NCBI GenBank assembly: GCA_047614125.1
Contig: JBLHHI010000006.1
Location: 1 to 52,526, forward strand
DNA length: 52,526 nucleotides
Direction of reading: 5' to 3'
Origin: JBLHHI01 sp047614125
GTDB taxonomy: Bacteria > Bacteroidota > Bacteroidia > NS11-12g > UBA9320
Shown: piece by piece, positions 35,501 through 44,184 of the stretch
How positions within the stretch are numbered: position 1 is the first letter of the stretch
Layout: each line of letters starts with the position of its first letter
Notes under the pieces: generated by a model
Told to the model about the DNA's origin: nothing
Databases searched by the model: none
What the model saw: the letters and a program-made list of their open reading frames with translations, nothing else
Translations under genes and position numbers: made by a program

Positions 35501-36280
35501 GGTGTCACTTAAAGTTCCTTTATTGAGTTGATAGGTGGATCCATCGGCAAAATCGTAATGAATGCTCGTGATGTCAGAAGCATATTTGTGCCAGGCGATG
35601 TCGGTATAGAAACATTGAATTTGCGAATCACAAACCACCGATTGCTTATAATGCTTAAAGCTGGGATAAAAGTCGAACAAGACATTAAGTTTTAGTTCTT
35701 GTTTGGCCTTGCAACCCTTGTCATTCACAATTTCAATGGTTAAGGTATAGTTTCCTTCTTTGCCATATTTGTAACATTCCTTGCTGCCCGTTTGAGGATT
35801 ATTTGCGTCGGTTTTATTGCCATCCCCCCATAAAATGGTTCTTTTAGTATTGTTAACTCCCGAGTTTCCTGAGGTAGAATTATCTACAATGCATACATCG
35901 TTTTCGGTTAAGCAATATTTATTGGATGCCGACTTTGATAAGTCCATACTTGGGGGCTTGTAAACATCAATGCTTTTAGTTGCGGTGCAAGTACCACCGG
36001 TGCTTAGTGTGATGACTGCCGTTACCGTAAAAGTACCTGCAGAGGCATAGATGTGAAAGGGATTTGTTATCGAACTGGTATTGGCGTCTCCGAAGTTCCA
36101 AGCAGCCGAGCCAACGCCAGCACTGGCCTGTGCTGTTAGGCTTAAAGGCTCGTTTAGGCAAACATAGTCATTCGATTGGATGCTGCATTGTGCTCGTACT
36201 TCTGATGCAAATCCCATCACTAAGAAAGCGAAGAAACTTGCGGAAAGTACAAGTTTATATGTAAGGGAAATTGTTTTCAA
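32546..36280 (-). CDS. Giant PKD-repeat T9SS type-B cargo protein
   Basis: A 1244-residue surface protein. The signal peptide (LVLSASFFAFLVMGFASEVRAQ) is followed by many PKD or Ig-like modules, seen as repeated WxFGD/YxFGD cores (AAWNFGDANTS, IHYDFADGS, IQWHYGDGSAF, YFWDFGDGKTP, YIWYFGDALSP, FLWDFGHPSSG). It ends with the T9SS type-B sorting domain (LFIPNVLTPNNDQLNDVYEI, GGTYFYIFTFREQ). It has many Cys pairs in the middle (about 380-640). Likely an adhesin or surface filament component. No ATG precedes the signal peptide in frame; the TTG at 36280 is the only start with an intact signal, since a TAA lies two codons upstream. Confidence 0.9.
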   Translation of the reverse strand: MKTISLTYKLVLSASFFAFLVMGFASEVRAQCSIQSNDYVCLNEPLSLTAQASAGVGSAAWNFGDANTSSITNPFHIYASAGTFTVTAVITLSTGGTCTATKSIDVYKPPSMDLSKSASNKYCLTENDVCIVDNSTSGNSGVNNTKRTILWGDGNKTDANNPQTGSKECYKYGKEGNYTLTIEIVNDKGCKAKQELKLNVLFDFYPSFKHYKQSVVCDSQIQCFYTDIAWHKYASDITSIHYDFADGSTYQLNKGTLSDTICHAFKNSGNYAVNAIVTLKNGCTVRYQKNVNIILQKVNVNIINFDSVLCYPNYHEFTHSFVSGQNVDYSWTAYDTAYKPLYNFGSSRNAFYFPETPGKFYVELRITNGGCVSFGRDSIESIGVKAGALILNGSQCSPQDTVYFCDRSIAHRTGTLEYFWNFIDKRAAACTTSTAKGISVNKNCNFSEDKDTKHYYVEEKCSEIWHKVRDTRTGCSDSAKWNVVIGKPDLSEVNIVTNKLCAGNQSEYAIFFEFESCFGNVEINVDSACGKDKWIDIVGAHRYSKTCDTAGWVTIGFNAKTGDNRIYRSCDTTDYYIDDRKICRDTLWLHHEFRLDKAPLPAVIPSYSGCIPTTMKGEFAIPVQTNVRKIYLNWADGGYDSILVPPGTDSLPNFEHLYTRSGIYNPLIILETDSGCQEDFRWEHKVGYYNEFDFFDQICPNQKVGFNDTITYWDDTTQYWRKPSNPERIQWHYGDGSAFDTLTQPNHAFTKPGVYQVKMVSFTKIGCSDTVTKDVHVLDVFAGIKVVDKKIICDDILQLFDSSRAMNDPRDSLTYYFWDFGDGKTPSYLENPFHYYSSFGTFTVKHIIENTIGCKDTATIDVIINGPEPNFDIISDTVGCVPFTAHFDNTSKKSTDYIWYFGDALSPSNTLSTKLDTNVSFTYNRPGTYYIYLYAGDSIVNPDNNNQVYYCSATFPDSNALNPPVRRIVVLPIPVVDFNLDGKLCFNSEVNLIDQSDSIYNYFRWYWNPDSTVSPSPSQTMILTDTGTISITYRPTYIPSGPYQRACYDTIIKEFEVIRSKAEMSFTKNPDCPTYTFNAIGDSTDLFLWDFGHPSSGSNNFSLQRTVSHSFYPNEGEFTVCLTSETESGCIDSVCVKVQNDYRFELFIPNVLTPNNDQLNDVYEISIEGEDYYDLKIFNRWGEVVYKAGIDYDENSSYNWDGTAIGNGVLCPGGTYFYIFTFREQCSTERKLEKYYGSVTLIRD

Positions 36281-36393
36281 AAGTTACCATCAATAATAAG
36301 CAGATTTTAACTTTGTTCATCCTCAAAGCAAAAACCTTTACACAGTATTGATATACCAGCAACACTTTCGGTTGCTTGCAGCTTGATTTTTTA

Positions 36394-37686
36394 TCAAAGA
36401 GTTTTATACTTAAACTGAGATCCTCCGTATATAGCCTCCTTGCCCAACTCTTCTTCAATTCGAAGCAATTGATTGTACTTTGCTATTCGGTCTGTTCTAG
36501 AAGCGCTGCCGGTTTTAATCTGACCGCTGTTCATGGCAACCGCCAAGTCTGCAATGGTCGTATCTTCGGTTTCCCCGCTTCTATGACTTATAACGTTGGT
36601 ATAGCTGTTTCTCGTGGCCAGTTGAATGGAATCAATGGTTTCGGTTAGAGTGCCAATTTGATTAACCTTTATTAAGATGGAATTTGCAACACCCATGTCA
36701 ATGCCTTCTTGCAAGCGTGCAACATTGGTTACAAACAAATCATCCCCAACCAATTGCACCTTTTTTCCAATGCGATCCGTTAAGAGCTTCCAACCTTTCC
36801 AATCATCTTCTGCCAGCCCATCTTCAATCGATGCGATTGGGTACTTGTCGGTCCATCGCTTCCAATATTCGACAAGGTCAGATGAATTTAACTTTTCGCC
36901 CGATGATTTATGAAAGTGGTATAAGCCGGTTTTTTTCTCGTAAAACTCAGAACTGGCCGCATCCATTGCAATTAACATGTCTACTCCAGGTTTGTAACCC
37001 GCTTTTTCAATGGCGGTTAACACTGTTTCGATGGCTTCTTCGTTTGATTTAATGTTGGGTGCAAATCCGCCTTCATCGCCAACATTTGTGCTGTAACCCT
37101 TGCTTTTCAAAACATTTTTCAGATGATGAAAAACTTCAACGCCCATTCGCAAAGCTTCTTTAAAACTTGGTGCGGAAACGGGCATAATCATAAATTCCTG
37201 AAAGTCGATTGAATTGTCGGCATGACTTCCACCATTCAGAATGTTCATCATAGGCACTGGAAGAACCTTTGCATTTACGCCTCCAATGTATTGGTACAAA
37301 CTCTGATCGGCCTCGATGGCTCCAGCTTTAGCACATGCTAAAGAAACAGCAAGTATGGCATTGGCCCCAAGGTTGCTTTTGTTGTTGGTTCCATCCAAAG
37401 CAATCATTGCGTTATCTATTGCGGGTTGATCAAATATGTTGTAACCAATGAGTAAATCGGCCAACGTATTGTTCACATTTTCAACGGCTTTCAATACCCC
37501 TTTTCCCAAGTAAATATCCGCATTTCCATCCCGTAACTCTGCTGCTTCATGCACGCCGGTAGAAGCTCCCGATGGCACTGCTGCTCTTCCAAAGGCACCG
37601 GTTTCGGTAACTACGTCGGCCTCTATGGTTGGGTTTCCACGAGAATCTAATATTTGTCGTGCTACGATATCTAAAATTACGCTCAT
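36394..37686 (-). CDS. eno: Enolase
   Basis: Enolase of 430 residues converts 2-phosphoglycerate to phosphoenolpyruvate in glycolysis. All catalytic and metal residues are recognisable: ARQILDSRGNPT at the N terminus, GGSHADNSIDFQEFMI, SIEDGLAEDDW, VGDDLFVTN, ILIKVNQIGTLTE (the catalytic Lys), and SHRSGETEDTTIADLAVA. It lies 19 nt after carA on the same strand and may be co-transcribed with it. The 113-nt gap downstream contains a weak AGCAAC/GTTGCT hairpin but no T-tract. Confidence 0.99.
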   Translation of the reverse strand: MSVILDIVARQILDSRGNPTIEADVVTETGAFGRAAVPSGASTGVHEAAELRDGNADIYLGKGVLKAVENVNNTLADLLIGYNIFDQPAIDNAMIALDGTNNKSNLGANAILAVSLACAKAGAIEADQSLYQYIGGVNAKVLPVPMMNILNGGSHADNSIDFQEFMIMPVSAPSFKEALRMGVEVFHHLKNVLKSKGYSTNVGDEGGFAPNIKSNEEAIETVLTAIEKAGYKPGVDMLIAMDAASSEFYEKKTGLYHFHKSSGEKLNSSDLVEYWKRWTDKYPIASIEDGLAEDDWKGWKLLTDRIGKKVQLVGDDLFVTNVARLQEGIDMGVANSILIKVNQIGTLTETIDSIQLATRNSYTNVISHRSGETEDTTIADLAVAMNSGQIKTGSASRTDRIAKYNQLLRIEEELGKEAIYGGSQFKYKTL

Positions 37687-37705
37687 AATTTATGGATGTT
37701 TATAA

Positions 37706-38803
37706 TTAATTGTTGGATAACAACTCGATGAAATCATCAAATAGATACCTTGAATCGTGGGGTCCGGGATTCGACTCTGGATGGTATTGTACAGCAAAGG
37801 CTGGTTTGCCTTTAATTCGCAATCCTTCCACCGTTCCGTCATTTAAGTTAATGTGGGTAATCTCAGCACCTGCAACCAAGCTCTGAGCATCGATGGCAAA
37901 CCCGTGATTCTGTGAAGTAATCTCGCTTTGATTGGTCAGTAAGTTCTGAACCGGATGATTGGTGCCACGATGACCGTGATGCATTTTAAAGGTTTTCATG
38001 CCAATGGCTTGCGCCAAAATCTGACTGCCCAAACAAATGCCAAACATCTTTTCGTTATTGTCAACAATCTCTTTTATACAGGCGGTTTCAGTAATCATTG
38101 TGGAGGGGTCTCCAGGGCCATTTGTTATCATAAATCCATCCGGATTCCATGCCTTCATATCGGCATACGAAGTTTTGGATGGAAATACTTTTAGGTAACA
38201 ATCGCGTTCTGCCAAACATCGAAGAATGTTGGTTTTGATCCCCAAGTCGAGCACGGCAACTTTGTATTTGGCATCTTCTTGACCAAAGTAAAATGGGTTT
38301 TTGGTGGTTACCTTTGAGGAGAGCTCTAAGCCTTGCATTGAAGGAATTTCCTTAACCTTTTGTTTCAATATTTCCACATCCAGCTCATCTGAACTAATGA
38401 TGCAGTTCATGGATCCCTTGCTGCGAATGTGCCGAACGATTTGGCGAGTATCAACGTTTGCAATGCCCACCAGCTGATTGTCAATTAAATAATCATTCAA
38501 GCTTTGTTGAGCCATTGGCCTGCTAAAATAATCGCTGAACTTCTTCACAATCAGGCCATTGATCTTTATTCCGTCCGATTCAACATCGAGATGTGAAGCT
38601 CCGTAATTGCCAATGTGATCTGAAGTCATCACTACAATTTGCCCGAAATAAGAAGGGTCTGTAAAAACTTCTTGATAACCGGTCATGCCGGTGTTAAAAC
38701 ATATCTCGCCAGTGGTTGTTCCTATTTTACCCACTGCAAGACCTTCAAATACGCTGCCATCCTCTAATACGAGTAGGGCCGACTGTCCGGTGATTTTCTC
38801 CAA
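37706..38803 (-). CDS. carA: Carbamoyl-phosphate synthase small subunit
   Basis: CarA of 365 residues, the glutaminase subunit that supplies ammonia to CarB for carbamoyl phosphate (arginine and pyrimidines). The N-terminal CPSase_sm domain has LEDGSVFEG and GEICFNTGMTGYQE. The class I amidotransferase domain has nucleophile Cys in MFGICLGSQILA and the His/Glu pair in FAVQYHPESNPGP. A longer frame starts at 38836, but that start lies in a TATCTTTG promoter (38820-38827). The TTG at 38803 gives the usual N terminus. carB is not adjacent. Confidence 0.95.
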   Translation of the reverse strand: MEKITGQSALLVLEDGSVFEGLAVGKIGTTTGEICFNTGMTGYQEVFTDPSYFGQIVVMTSDHIGNYGASHLDVESDGIKINGLIVKKFSDYFSRPMAQQSLNDYLIDNQLVGIANVDTRQIVRHIRSKGSMNCIISSDELDVEILKQKVKEIPSMQGLELSSKVTTKNPFYFGQEDAKYKVAVLDLGIKTNILRCLAERDCYLKVFPSKTSYADMKAWNPDGFMITNGPGDPSTMITETACIKEIVDNNEKMFGICLGSQILAQAIGMKTFKMHHGHRGTNHPVQNLLTNQSEITSQNHGFAIDAQSLVAGAEITHINLNDGTVEGLRIKGKPAFAVQYHPESNPGPHDSRYLFDDFIELLSNN

Positions 38804-38819
38804 TTTGTTAAGATTTGTG

Positions 38820-38827
38820 CAAAGATA
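38820..38827 (-). promoter_or_regulatory. Promoter -7 element TATCTTTG before carA
   Basis: Minus-strand exact match to TAnnTTTG; 16 nt separate it from the TTG at 38803. Confidence 0.6.
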
Positions 38828-38868
38828 ATCGTCCAATTAGGACCAGAAAACTTTGTTGAAAAGTTCGC

Positions 38869-40176
38869 CTATTTCTGTTCTAAAATCCAGTTTCCAAGAT
38901 ATTCCATAAAATCAGAATCAACGTTACTTGGATAAAAATATTCGGTAATATCCGATTCTTCTTCCCCCCAAACATAAAAATGATTTAACCCTCGAAAAAG
39001 GGTGCATTCTATATGGTCGTAAGGTTCTAGTTCATTCGCAAATGGTTGAAAATCATAGATATATGATACTTGAAAGTCCCGATCGCCTTGGGTTATTAAA
39101 ATGCGACAGTTCAGGTTTTTGCAGCTTTCAATCGGATTGTAGTCGGCTAAATCTACAAAAAAGCTCTTTGGCCAATATGCCATGTATTTTATTTCATCAA
39201 TCTGATCAAAGTTTTTGGATCGAAGCTTATTAATCTCCTCATCAACCGGTTTTCTGAATTTCTTTTCAAGAATACTCATCTTGTCATCCTTCATTATGCT
39301 TTCTGTAATCTGCTGCTCCAGAACTTCGTACAACGGACGAGAAGGACCTGCCAATAAAATGATGCCTGCCAAGGTTGTATCCATTTCAGCAATGCGCGGT
39401 GCTGCGAAAGCACCTAAGCTGTGACCCAAAACATAGATTCTATTGGTGTCAATTTGAGAAAAGTTTTTGCTCAATCGAACGGCCGATAATGCATCATTTA
39501 TGGTTTCATCCTGGAGGGTCCAGGCTTCTTTTTTTGAGATGGATGCCGGGTATTCGTTGCATCGTTTATTGTATCGCAAGGTTGCAATTCCTTGGTTCGA
39601 CAATGTTAGCGCCAAGTCTTTAAACGGCGCCAAGGCATAGGCTGATTCGTCCATATCTGAACATCCACTTCCATGAACTAAGATTACCAATGGGCATTGA
39701 TCACAATCGATCGGGAAGGTTAGCTCGCCCTTCATCGAAAAGGTATCTGTTTTAATGATTACCCGTTCCTTACCGTATATCTTATTTTGACTTTCTTTAG
39801 GTGGAGCATACGACAAGGGGCGCAATCCAAAACCAGATATCTTGCCGCTTCCATCGCTTGAAACTAATAAGTTGAGCATCAACTTTTCTAGAACTACGAT
39901 GGTGGATGTTGACGTTGCGTTAATGGTATCTGATCGTTTGATGGATTGTATGTTGCCATTGGTCTTGACCAATTGCTTCCACGAGGTTTTAAATTTCCTT
40001 TTTGAAAAGCTTTGTTGAAACTCGGGGGAAAGCTTGGAGTACACTTTGTTTAGCTTGTTTTTTTGAAGCAAGTGAGCAATCTCTTGAGATTGCAAGACGA
40101 TGTTTTGAGCCAAGATAATTTGATCAAACAACAGACAAAGTACCACAAATAGGTATCGAACCTTTTTAAGTATCAT
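38869..40176 (-). CDS. Secreted alpha/beta hydrolase with N-terminal DUF3887-like domain
   Basis: A 435-residue protein with a signal peptide (LFVVLCLLFDQIILAQ), an N-terminal domain of about 100 residues resembling DUF3887 (LSPEFQQSFSKRKFKTSWKQLV), and a serine hydrolase domain: oxyanion His in ILVHGSGCSD, nucleophile Ser in VLGHSLGAFAAP, Asp in ITQGDRDFQV and His in FRGLNHFYV. This domain pairing occurs in Bacteroidota periplasmic esterases; the substrate is unknown. The start overlaps the rluA-type gene by 11 nt (ATGATACTTAA, the same string as in uvrC/pabB). It is the third gene of a hisS-rluA-hydrolase operon. Confidence 0.88.
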   Translation of the reverse strand: MILKKVRYLFVVLCLLFDQIILAQNIVLQSQEIAHLLQKNKLNKVYSKLSPEFQQSFSKRKFKTSWKQLVKTNGNIQSIKRSDTINATSTSTIVVLEKLMLNLLVSSDGSGKISGFGLRPLSYAPPKESQNKIYGKERVIIKTDTFSMKGELTFPIDCDQCPLVILVHGSGCSDMDESAYALAPFKDLALTLSNQGIATLRYNKRCNEYPASISKKEAWTLQDETINDALSAVRLSKNFSQIDTNRIYVLGHSLGAFAAPRIAEMDTTLAGIILLAGPSRPLYEVLEQQITESIMKDDKMSILEKKFRKPVDEEINKLRSKNFDQIDEIKYMAYWPKSFFVDLADYNPIESCKNLNCRILITQGDRDFQVSYIYDFQPFANELEPYDHIECTLFRGLNHFYVWGEEESDITEYFYPSNVDSDFMEYLGNWILEQK

Positions 40177-40882
40177 ACTTTCTCAATAGCTGTAAAAACA
40201 CCTCCATGTCTTTGTGTAAGTCTGCATCGAGGTTGAACTCCTTACCGTATAATGTAAATAACAACGATTTGGCATGCAAGGCTGAACGTGCAATCATTGG
40301 ACGCAGTTCTTTTGTTGAAGCCAGTTTGTAATTTTTCTTAATGTTGTTCAAGAAAGGCTCGTGCCCGCCATAGGTTAAATCTCCTGCAATGGGTGCGTTG
40401 CTGGATGCAAGATGGATTCTAATTTGATGTAATCGGCCACTATAGGGTTGGCAGGCTACAAGACTAAAGTGTTTGAATATTTCCAGCGTGTTAACGGTTG
40501 TGCTGGCTGGTTTGCCTTTGTGTCGATCAATCTTAGCCCTGCCGCGAGATGTTTGGCCCAGCGCAATTTCAATTGTGAAATCTTCGAAGTACTTACGGCC
40601 CTCGGTTATGGCCCAATACGTTTTTACTATTTTACGCTTTTCAAACAACATGGCCATTTCCCGATACGTTTCCGGATTTTTAGCGGCCATTAAAATCCCG
40701 CTGGTTTCTTTATCCAATCGATGACATAGCTGAGCCGTTTCGCAATGATTTCGAATTAGATCCAAAATGCTGGGTTGCAATGCTACTCGGTCATCCAAGG
40801 TAGAAATTCCGGATGGCTTGTTTATCGCAATTAGATTTTCGTCTTCGTATATTATTGCATCCGAAATGGTGTGAGTTTTCAT
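40166..40882 (-). CDS. RluA family pseudouridine synthase
   Basis: A 238-residue pseudouridine synthase of the RluA group. The motif II segment CHRLDKETSGILMAA carries the catalytic Asp; LHQIRIHLA and GDLTYGG are conserved structural motifs. No S4 domain is present, so it is of the minimal type. Members modify U in 23S rRNA or tRNA; the target is not deducible. It starts in ATGA overlap with hisS (4 nt) and overlaps the hydrolase start by 11 nt. Confidence 0.93.
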   Translation of the reverse strand: MKTHTISDAIIYEDENLIAINKPSGISTLDDRVALQPSILDLIRNHCETAQLCHRLDKETSGILMAAKNPETYREMAMLFEKRKIVKTYWAITEGRKYFEDFTIEIALGQTSRGRAKIDRHKGKPASTTVNTLEIFKHFSLVACQPYSGRLHQIRIHLASSNAPIAGDLTYGGHEPFLNNIKKNYKLASTKELRPMIARSALHAKSLLFTLYGKEFNLDADLHKDMEVFLQLLRKYDT

Positions 40883-42240
40883 GACAGTTTTTCCAATAGC
40901 TGGTGGATGTTTAGTTCTTCTTGAGTTCCCTTTTCTAAATCTTTTAACTGCACCGTTCCAGATTCGATTTCGGCATCTCCAATGATAATTGCATAGCCAA
41001 ACCCAACCTTGTTGGCGTAATCAAATTGTTTCCGAATATTTTTAACATCCGGATAAACCTCCACCATTGCACTTTGTTGACGAAGCCTTGCTGCCAAGGC
41101 TACCGAATGATCGAGGGATTTTTGATCGAAGTGACATATTAATGCGGATTTTCCTTTGGCTCGATTCTCTGAAAACGAATTGCTGGCAAGCATAACGTCG
41201 TAAATTCGATCGAGTCCAAATGAAATTCCAACTCCACTCACACCACTCATTCCAAAAACTTCGGTGAGATTGTCGTACCTTCCGCCACCAGAAACACTGC
41301 CAATACCAGAATCTCGTATCACCGCTTCAAAAATGCATCCGGTGTAATAATCCAAGCCTCGAGCCAGACTCAAGTCAAGAACAGGAGCGGCTTCGGTGTT
41401 GTTTTGTTTGCAAAGAGAAATTATTTTGGTAAGCTCTTTTAAGCCAAGATCCTTTTCTGCGGAAGGTTGTAAACTGGATTCCAAGATTGACACTGCTTCC
41501 ATGTTTAAAGGAATGCGAACCATAATTTTTTTCAGCTTCTCAATCTTGTCGACTGCCATACCCAAGCTCAATAATTCCTTGGTAACTCCATCCCACCCAA
41601 TTTTATCGAGCTTGTCGATTATGATTGTGAAGGAGGTAAGATTCCCTATAAATCCACACGTAGATGCAACTGCCTCTAAAACCTTGCGATGATTAATTCT
41701 AAGTTCATAGCTTGGTAATTCTAATCTTGTAAAAACTTCGTGATAAATGGAAATAAAATCAGCTTCGCACAGAAGAGATTTGGTCCCAATCACATCTGCA
41801 TCGCATTGCCAAAACTCGCGATATCTGCCTTTTTGAGGCCGATCAGCGCGCCAAACAGGTTGGATTTGATATCGCTTAAAAGGAAAGCTTATGTCCGTTT
41901 GATGTTGAACTACAAATCGTGCAAAGGGCACGGTTAGATCGTAGCGCAAACCCTTGGTCGCAATAGAAGGACTCAGCTTGCTGGAATTTTTTGAAGAATA
42001 AGTAACCTCATCAACACTTTTTAAAAAATCGCCCGAATCCAAAATCTTAAACAAAAGTTGGTCTCCTTCATCGCCATATTTGCCGGTTAGAGTGGTTAAA
42101 TTTTCCATAGCCGGTGTTTCGATCGGTAAAAATCCATACACTTGGTACACTCCTTCAATTACCGAAGTAATCTGCTTTCTGCGAAGCATTTCAATCGGAG
42201 AAAAGTCGCGAGTGCCCTTTGGAAGAGAAGCTTTTTGCAT
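40879..42240 (-). CDS. hisS: Histidyl-tRNA synthetase
   Basis: HisS of 453 residues, class II synthetase. It starts MQKASLPKGTRDF, the standard N terminus; class II motif 2 is in FKRYQIQPVWRADRPQKGRYREF, the HisA signatures are LARGLDYYTG and GGGRYDNL, and motif 3 is in GISFGLDRIYDVM. The C-terminal anticodon-binding domain follows (ALICHFDQKS). The start at 42240 is fixed by TATTTTTG 4 nt upstream; the open frame to 42258 would lie inside that promoter. First gene of the hisS-rluA-hydrolase operon. Confidence 0.98.
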   Translation of the reverse strand: MQKASLPKGTRDFSPIEMLRRKQITSVIEGVYQVYGFLPIETPAMENLTTLTGKYGDEGDQLLFKILDSGDFLKSVDEVTYSSKNSSKLSPSIATKGLRYDLTVPFARFVVQHQTDISFPFKRYQIQPVWRADRPQKGRYREFWQCDADVIGTKSLLCEADFISIYHEVFTRLELPSYELRINHRKVLEAVASTCGFIGNLTSFTIIIDKLDKIGWDGVTKELLSLGMAVDKIEKLKKIMVRIPLNMEAVSILESSLQPSAEKDLGLKELTKIISLCKQNNTEAAPVLDLSLARGLDYYTGCIFEAVIRDSGIGSVSGGGRYDNLTEVFGMSGVSGVGISFGLDRIYDVMLASNSFSENRAKGKSALICHFDQKSLDHSVALAARLRQQSAMVEVYPDVKNIRKQFDYANKVGFGYAIIIGDAEIESGTVQLKDLEKGTQEELNIHQLLEKLS

Positions 42241-42244
42241 GGAG

Positions 42245-42252
42245 CAAAAATA
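42245..42252 (-). promoter_or_regulatory. Promoter -7 element TATTTTTG, 4 nt before hisS ATG
   Basis: Minus-strand TATTTTTG, spacer CTCC, then ATG at 42240; the spacer equals that of the MATE gene at 10040. It predicts a leaderless hisS message. Confidence 0.65.
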
Positions 42253-42267
42253 GAACACCCACCCGAT

Positions 42268-44100
42268 TTATGGTAGGTTCCCAAAATAATTACCTAATAC
42301 CCGCTTCAGTTGTGCATTCATGCTGTCCTTCCAAGCTGGTTTTTCTTCAATTAGGTTATTTAAGCAGTTTGGATCCTGCCGAGTGTTGTATAGAAACAAG
42401 GCAACATCTTCCGATCTGCCAAAGGTCCAATCATCTTTTGTATAATGATAGATTTGTTGGTCTATGTGTACCACGCCATTTTGATTAGTTCCACTCCGTA
42501 TCGATTCGCCATTGCAACGAACGGAATCTTTATATCCAACAAAATCGAGTACACTGGGTAAGATGTCGAGATGGGAAACGGTTTTAGAAACTTGGTTGGC
42601 GTTTAAAATTTCAGGTGCATAAAAAAGCAAGGGTATTTCATACTTTCCAGATGCCGTGCGGTAATTATGCAGTGCATTTTCACTTGAATGGTCTGCAGTA
42701 ATAACAAAAATGGTGTTCTGAAACCAGGGCTGATCTTTGCATTGATCAAAAAATATGCGCAGAGAATGATCCGTATATCCAATGCTTTCATGTATGGGTA
42801 AGCTCCCTTTTGGAAAGGTGTTTTTGTACTTTGCTGGTATGCTGTAAGGGTGATGGCTGCTTAGCGTGAATATCCCACTAACGAATGGTTCCGTTGTTTT
42901 GTTGAGTGTTTTTGAGAAAAAATCAAAAAAGGGCTCATCGTAAACTCCCCAAGCCCCATCGTTGTTTTTTTTGTTCTTCTGAACATCGTTAATGCTGTAA
43001 TACTCATCCAGGCCTTGGCCTTTTAAAAAGGATTGGAAGCCCATCGTTTCTGCATCAGCTCCATGAAAAAATGAGGTATTATAGCCCAGTTTTTTAAGTT
43101 CTGAAAAAATTGAAGGTGTGGCCTTTGCACTCTGAGGTGTATGAATGTAAGGGGTTTTACTTAATCTGGGAATGCCGCAAAAAATCGCAGGAATGGCGTC
43201 CATAGATTTTAATCCGTTCGAAAATGCATGATTGCACACCAAGCTTTGGCTCATCAAAGAGTCGAGAAACGGCGTATAGGAAACCGCAAAACCATTGTTT
43301 AATGAAGTATACTCCTTCCCAAAGCTTTCTAAGATAATTACGATAATGTTGTAATGTTTTCGAGGAAATGAATCCGATGTAACAAATGATTTTGCATGTG
43401 TCCTGGCGATTTGTGTGTTGGAAAGAAAGGTAGGGGGTGTCAAAGGATTCTGCCATTTCTCGAAGGCAAATAAAGGTAGATTGGCAGCAAGAGGCATAAA
43501 CTTGGGCGCTATAGATCGAACCACATCAACCGTTCTTTTTGGACGGGAGGTAAATCCACCGCGAACAAATACGTAGATAATAGCAAGTAGTAAAAGGTTG
43601 GAAAGGATAAAGCTTCGCTTTACCACAACTGGGATGCGAGATTTTACACGAAAAAGCCAAATGAAAAAAACTAAGAAAAATGACGTGGGAATTAAGTACT
43701 CCCAATACTCAGAAAGATAGATGAAGGCCGAAATATTATTTTCAGCTTGTACGTTTTCAAAGAGTTCAAGACCTAGCAATTCTTTTGAATATCGAAAAAA
43801 GAGCGAATTGATTAATGAAAAAATCGCTACCAAAACAAAGAACACGCTCGAAAGCGCCAGGTAAACTTGGTTTGTGCGTTTAAAGATTCGAAGTGGAAAG
43901 AGAATGAGAGTTAGGAAGAAGATCGCAAGAAGGTCGAGCGTAAATCCTTGATATACAAGTTGTAACGTTTCGGAAATAGATGAAAGTTGAAAATGATTGA
44001 TGTTAAATAGAAAAAACATCAGACGCAAAGCAGAAAAGAATACGACAAACAATGTCACATGGATTAGGAGGGGGTAAATGGTCTTTTTGATTTGCTTCAA
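42268..44100 (-). CDS. LTA synthase/MdoB-like sulfatase-fold membrane protein
   Basis: A 610-residue protein. Five membrane helices in the first 190 residues precede a periplasmic sulfatase-fold domain of the LtaS/MdoB (phosphoglycerol transferase) type. The metal-binding part starts IIVILESFGKEYTS. Ser in LKSMDAIPAI stands at the position of the catalytic Thr of LtaS, and FVITADHSS supplies metal ligands. Gram-negative relatives transfer phosphoglycerol or phosphoethanolamine groups onto envelope glycans; the exact substrate is unknown. TTG at 44100 is the start that gives a complete first helix. It is separate from hisS, 27 nt upstream of its promoter. Confidence 0.85.
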   Translation of the reverse strand: MKQIKKTIYPLLIHVTLFVVFFSALRLMFFLFNINHFQLSSISETLQLVYQGFTLDLLAIFFLTLILFPLRIFKRTNQVYLALSSVFFVLVAIFSLINSLFFRYSKELLGLELFENVQAENNISAFIYLSEYWEYLIPTSFFLVFFIWLFRVKSRIPVVVKRSFILSNLLLLAIIYVFVRGGFTSRPKRTVDVVRSIAPKFMPLAANLPLFAFEKWQNPLTPPTFLSNTQIARTHAKSFVTSDSFPRKHYNIIVIILESFGKEYTSLNNGFAVSYTPFLDSLMSQSLVCNHAFSNGLKSMDAIPAIFCGIPRLSKTPYIHTPQSAKATPSIFSELKKLGYNTSFFHGADAETMGFQSFLKGQGLDEYYSINDVQKNKKNNDGAWGVYDEPFFDFFSKTLNKTTEPFVSGIFTLSSHHPYSIPAKYKNTFPKGSLPIHESIGYTDHSLRIFFDQCKDQPWFQNTIFVITADHSSENALHNYRTASGKYEIPLLFYAPEILNANQVSKTVSHLDILPSVLDFVGYKDSVRCNGESIRSGTNQNGVVHIDQQIYHYTKDDWTFGRSEDVALFLYNTRQDPNCLNNLIEEKPAWKDSMNAQLKRVLGNYFGNLP

Positions 44101-44151
44101 AGGAATAAGTTTTTTTTGCCAAATTTGTAATGCTTAGTTATCAAAAACGTC

Positions 44152-44159
44152 TACCTTTG
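44152..44159 (+). promoter_or_regulatory. Promoter -7 element TACCTTTG before rpmE2
   Basis: Exact TAnnTTTG match, 25 nt before the ATG at 44185. Confidence 0.65.
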
Positions 44160-44184
44160 CAGACCTTCAAAAATAAGCAAAGAG

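Noticed and set aside
36360..36385. Hairpin AGCAAC/GTTGCT after eno as a terminator
   Set aside because: The stem is only 6 bp and no T-tract follows on the minus strand.
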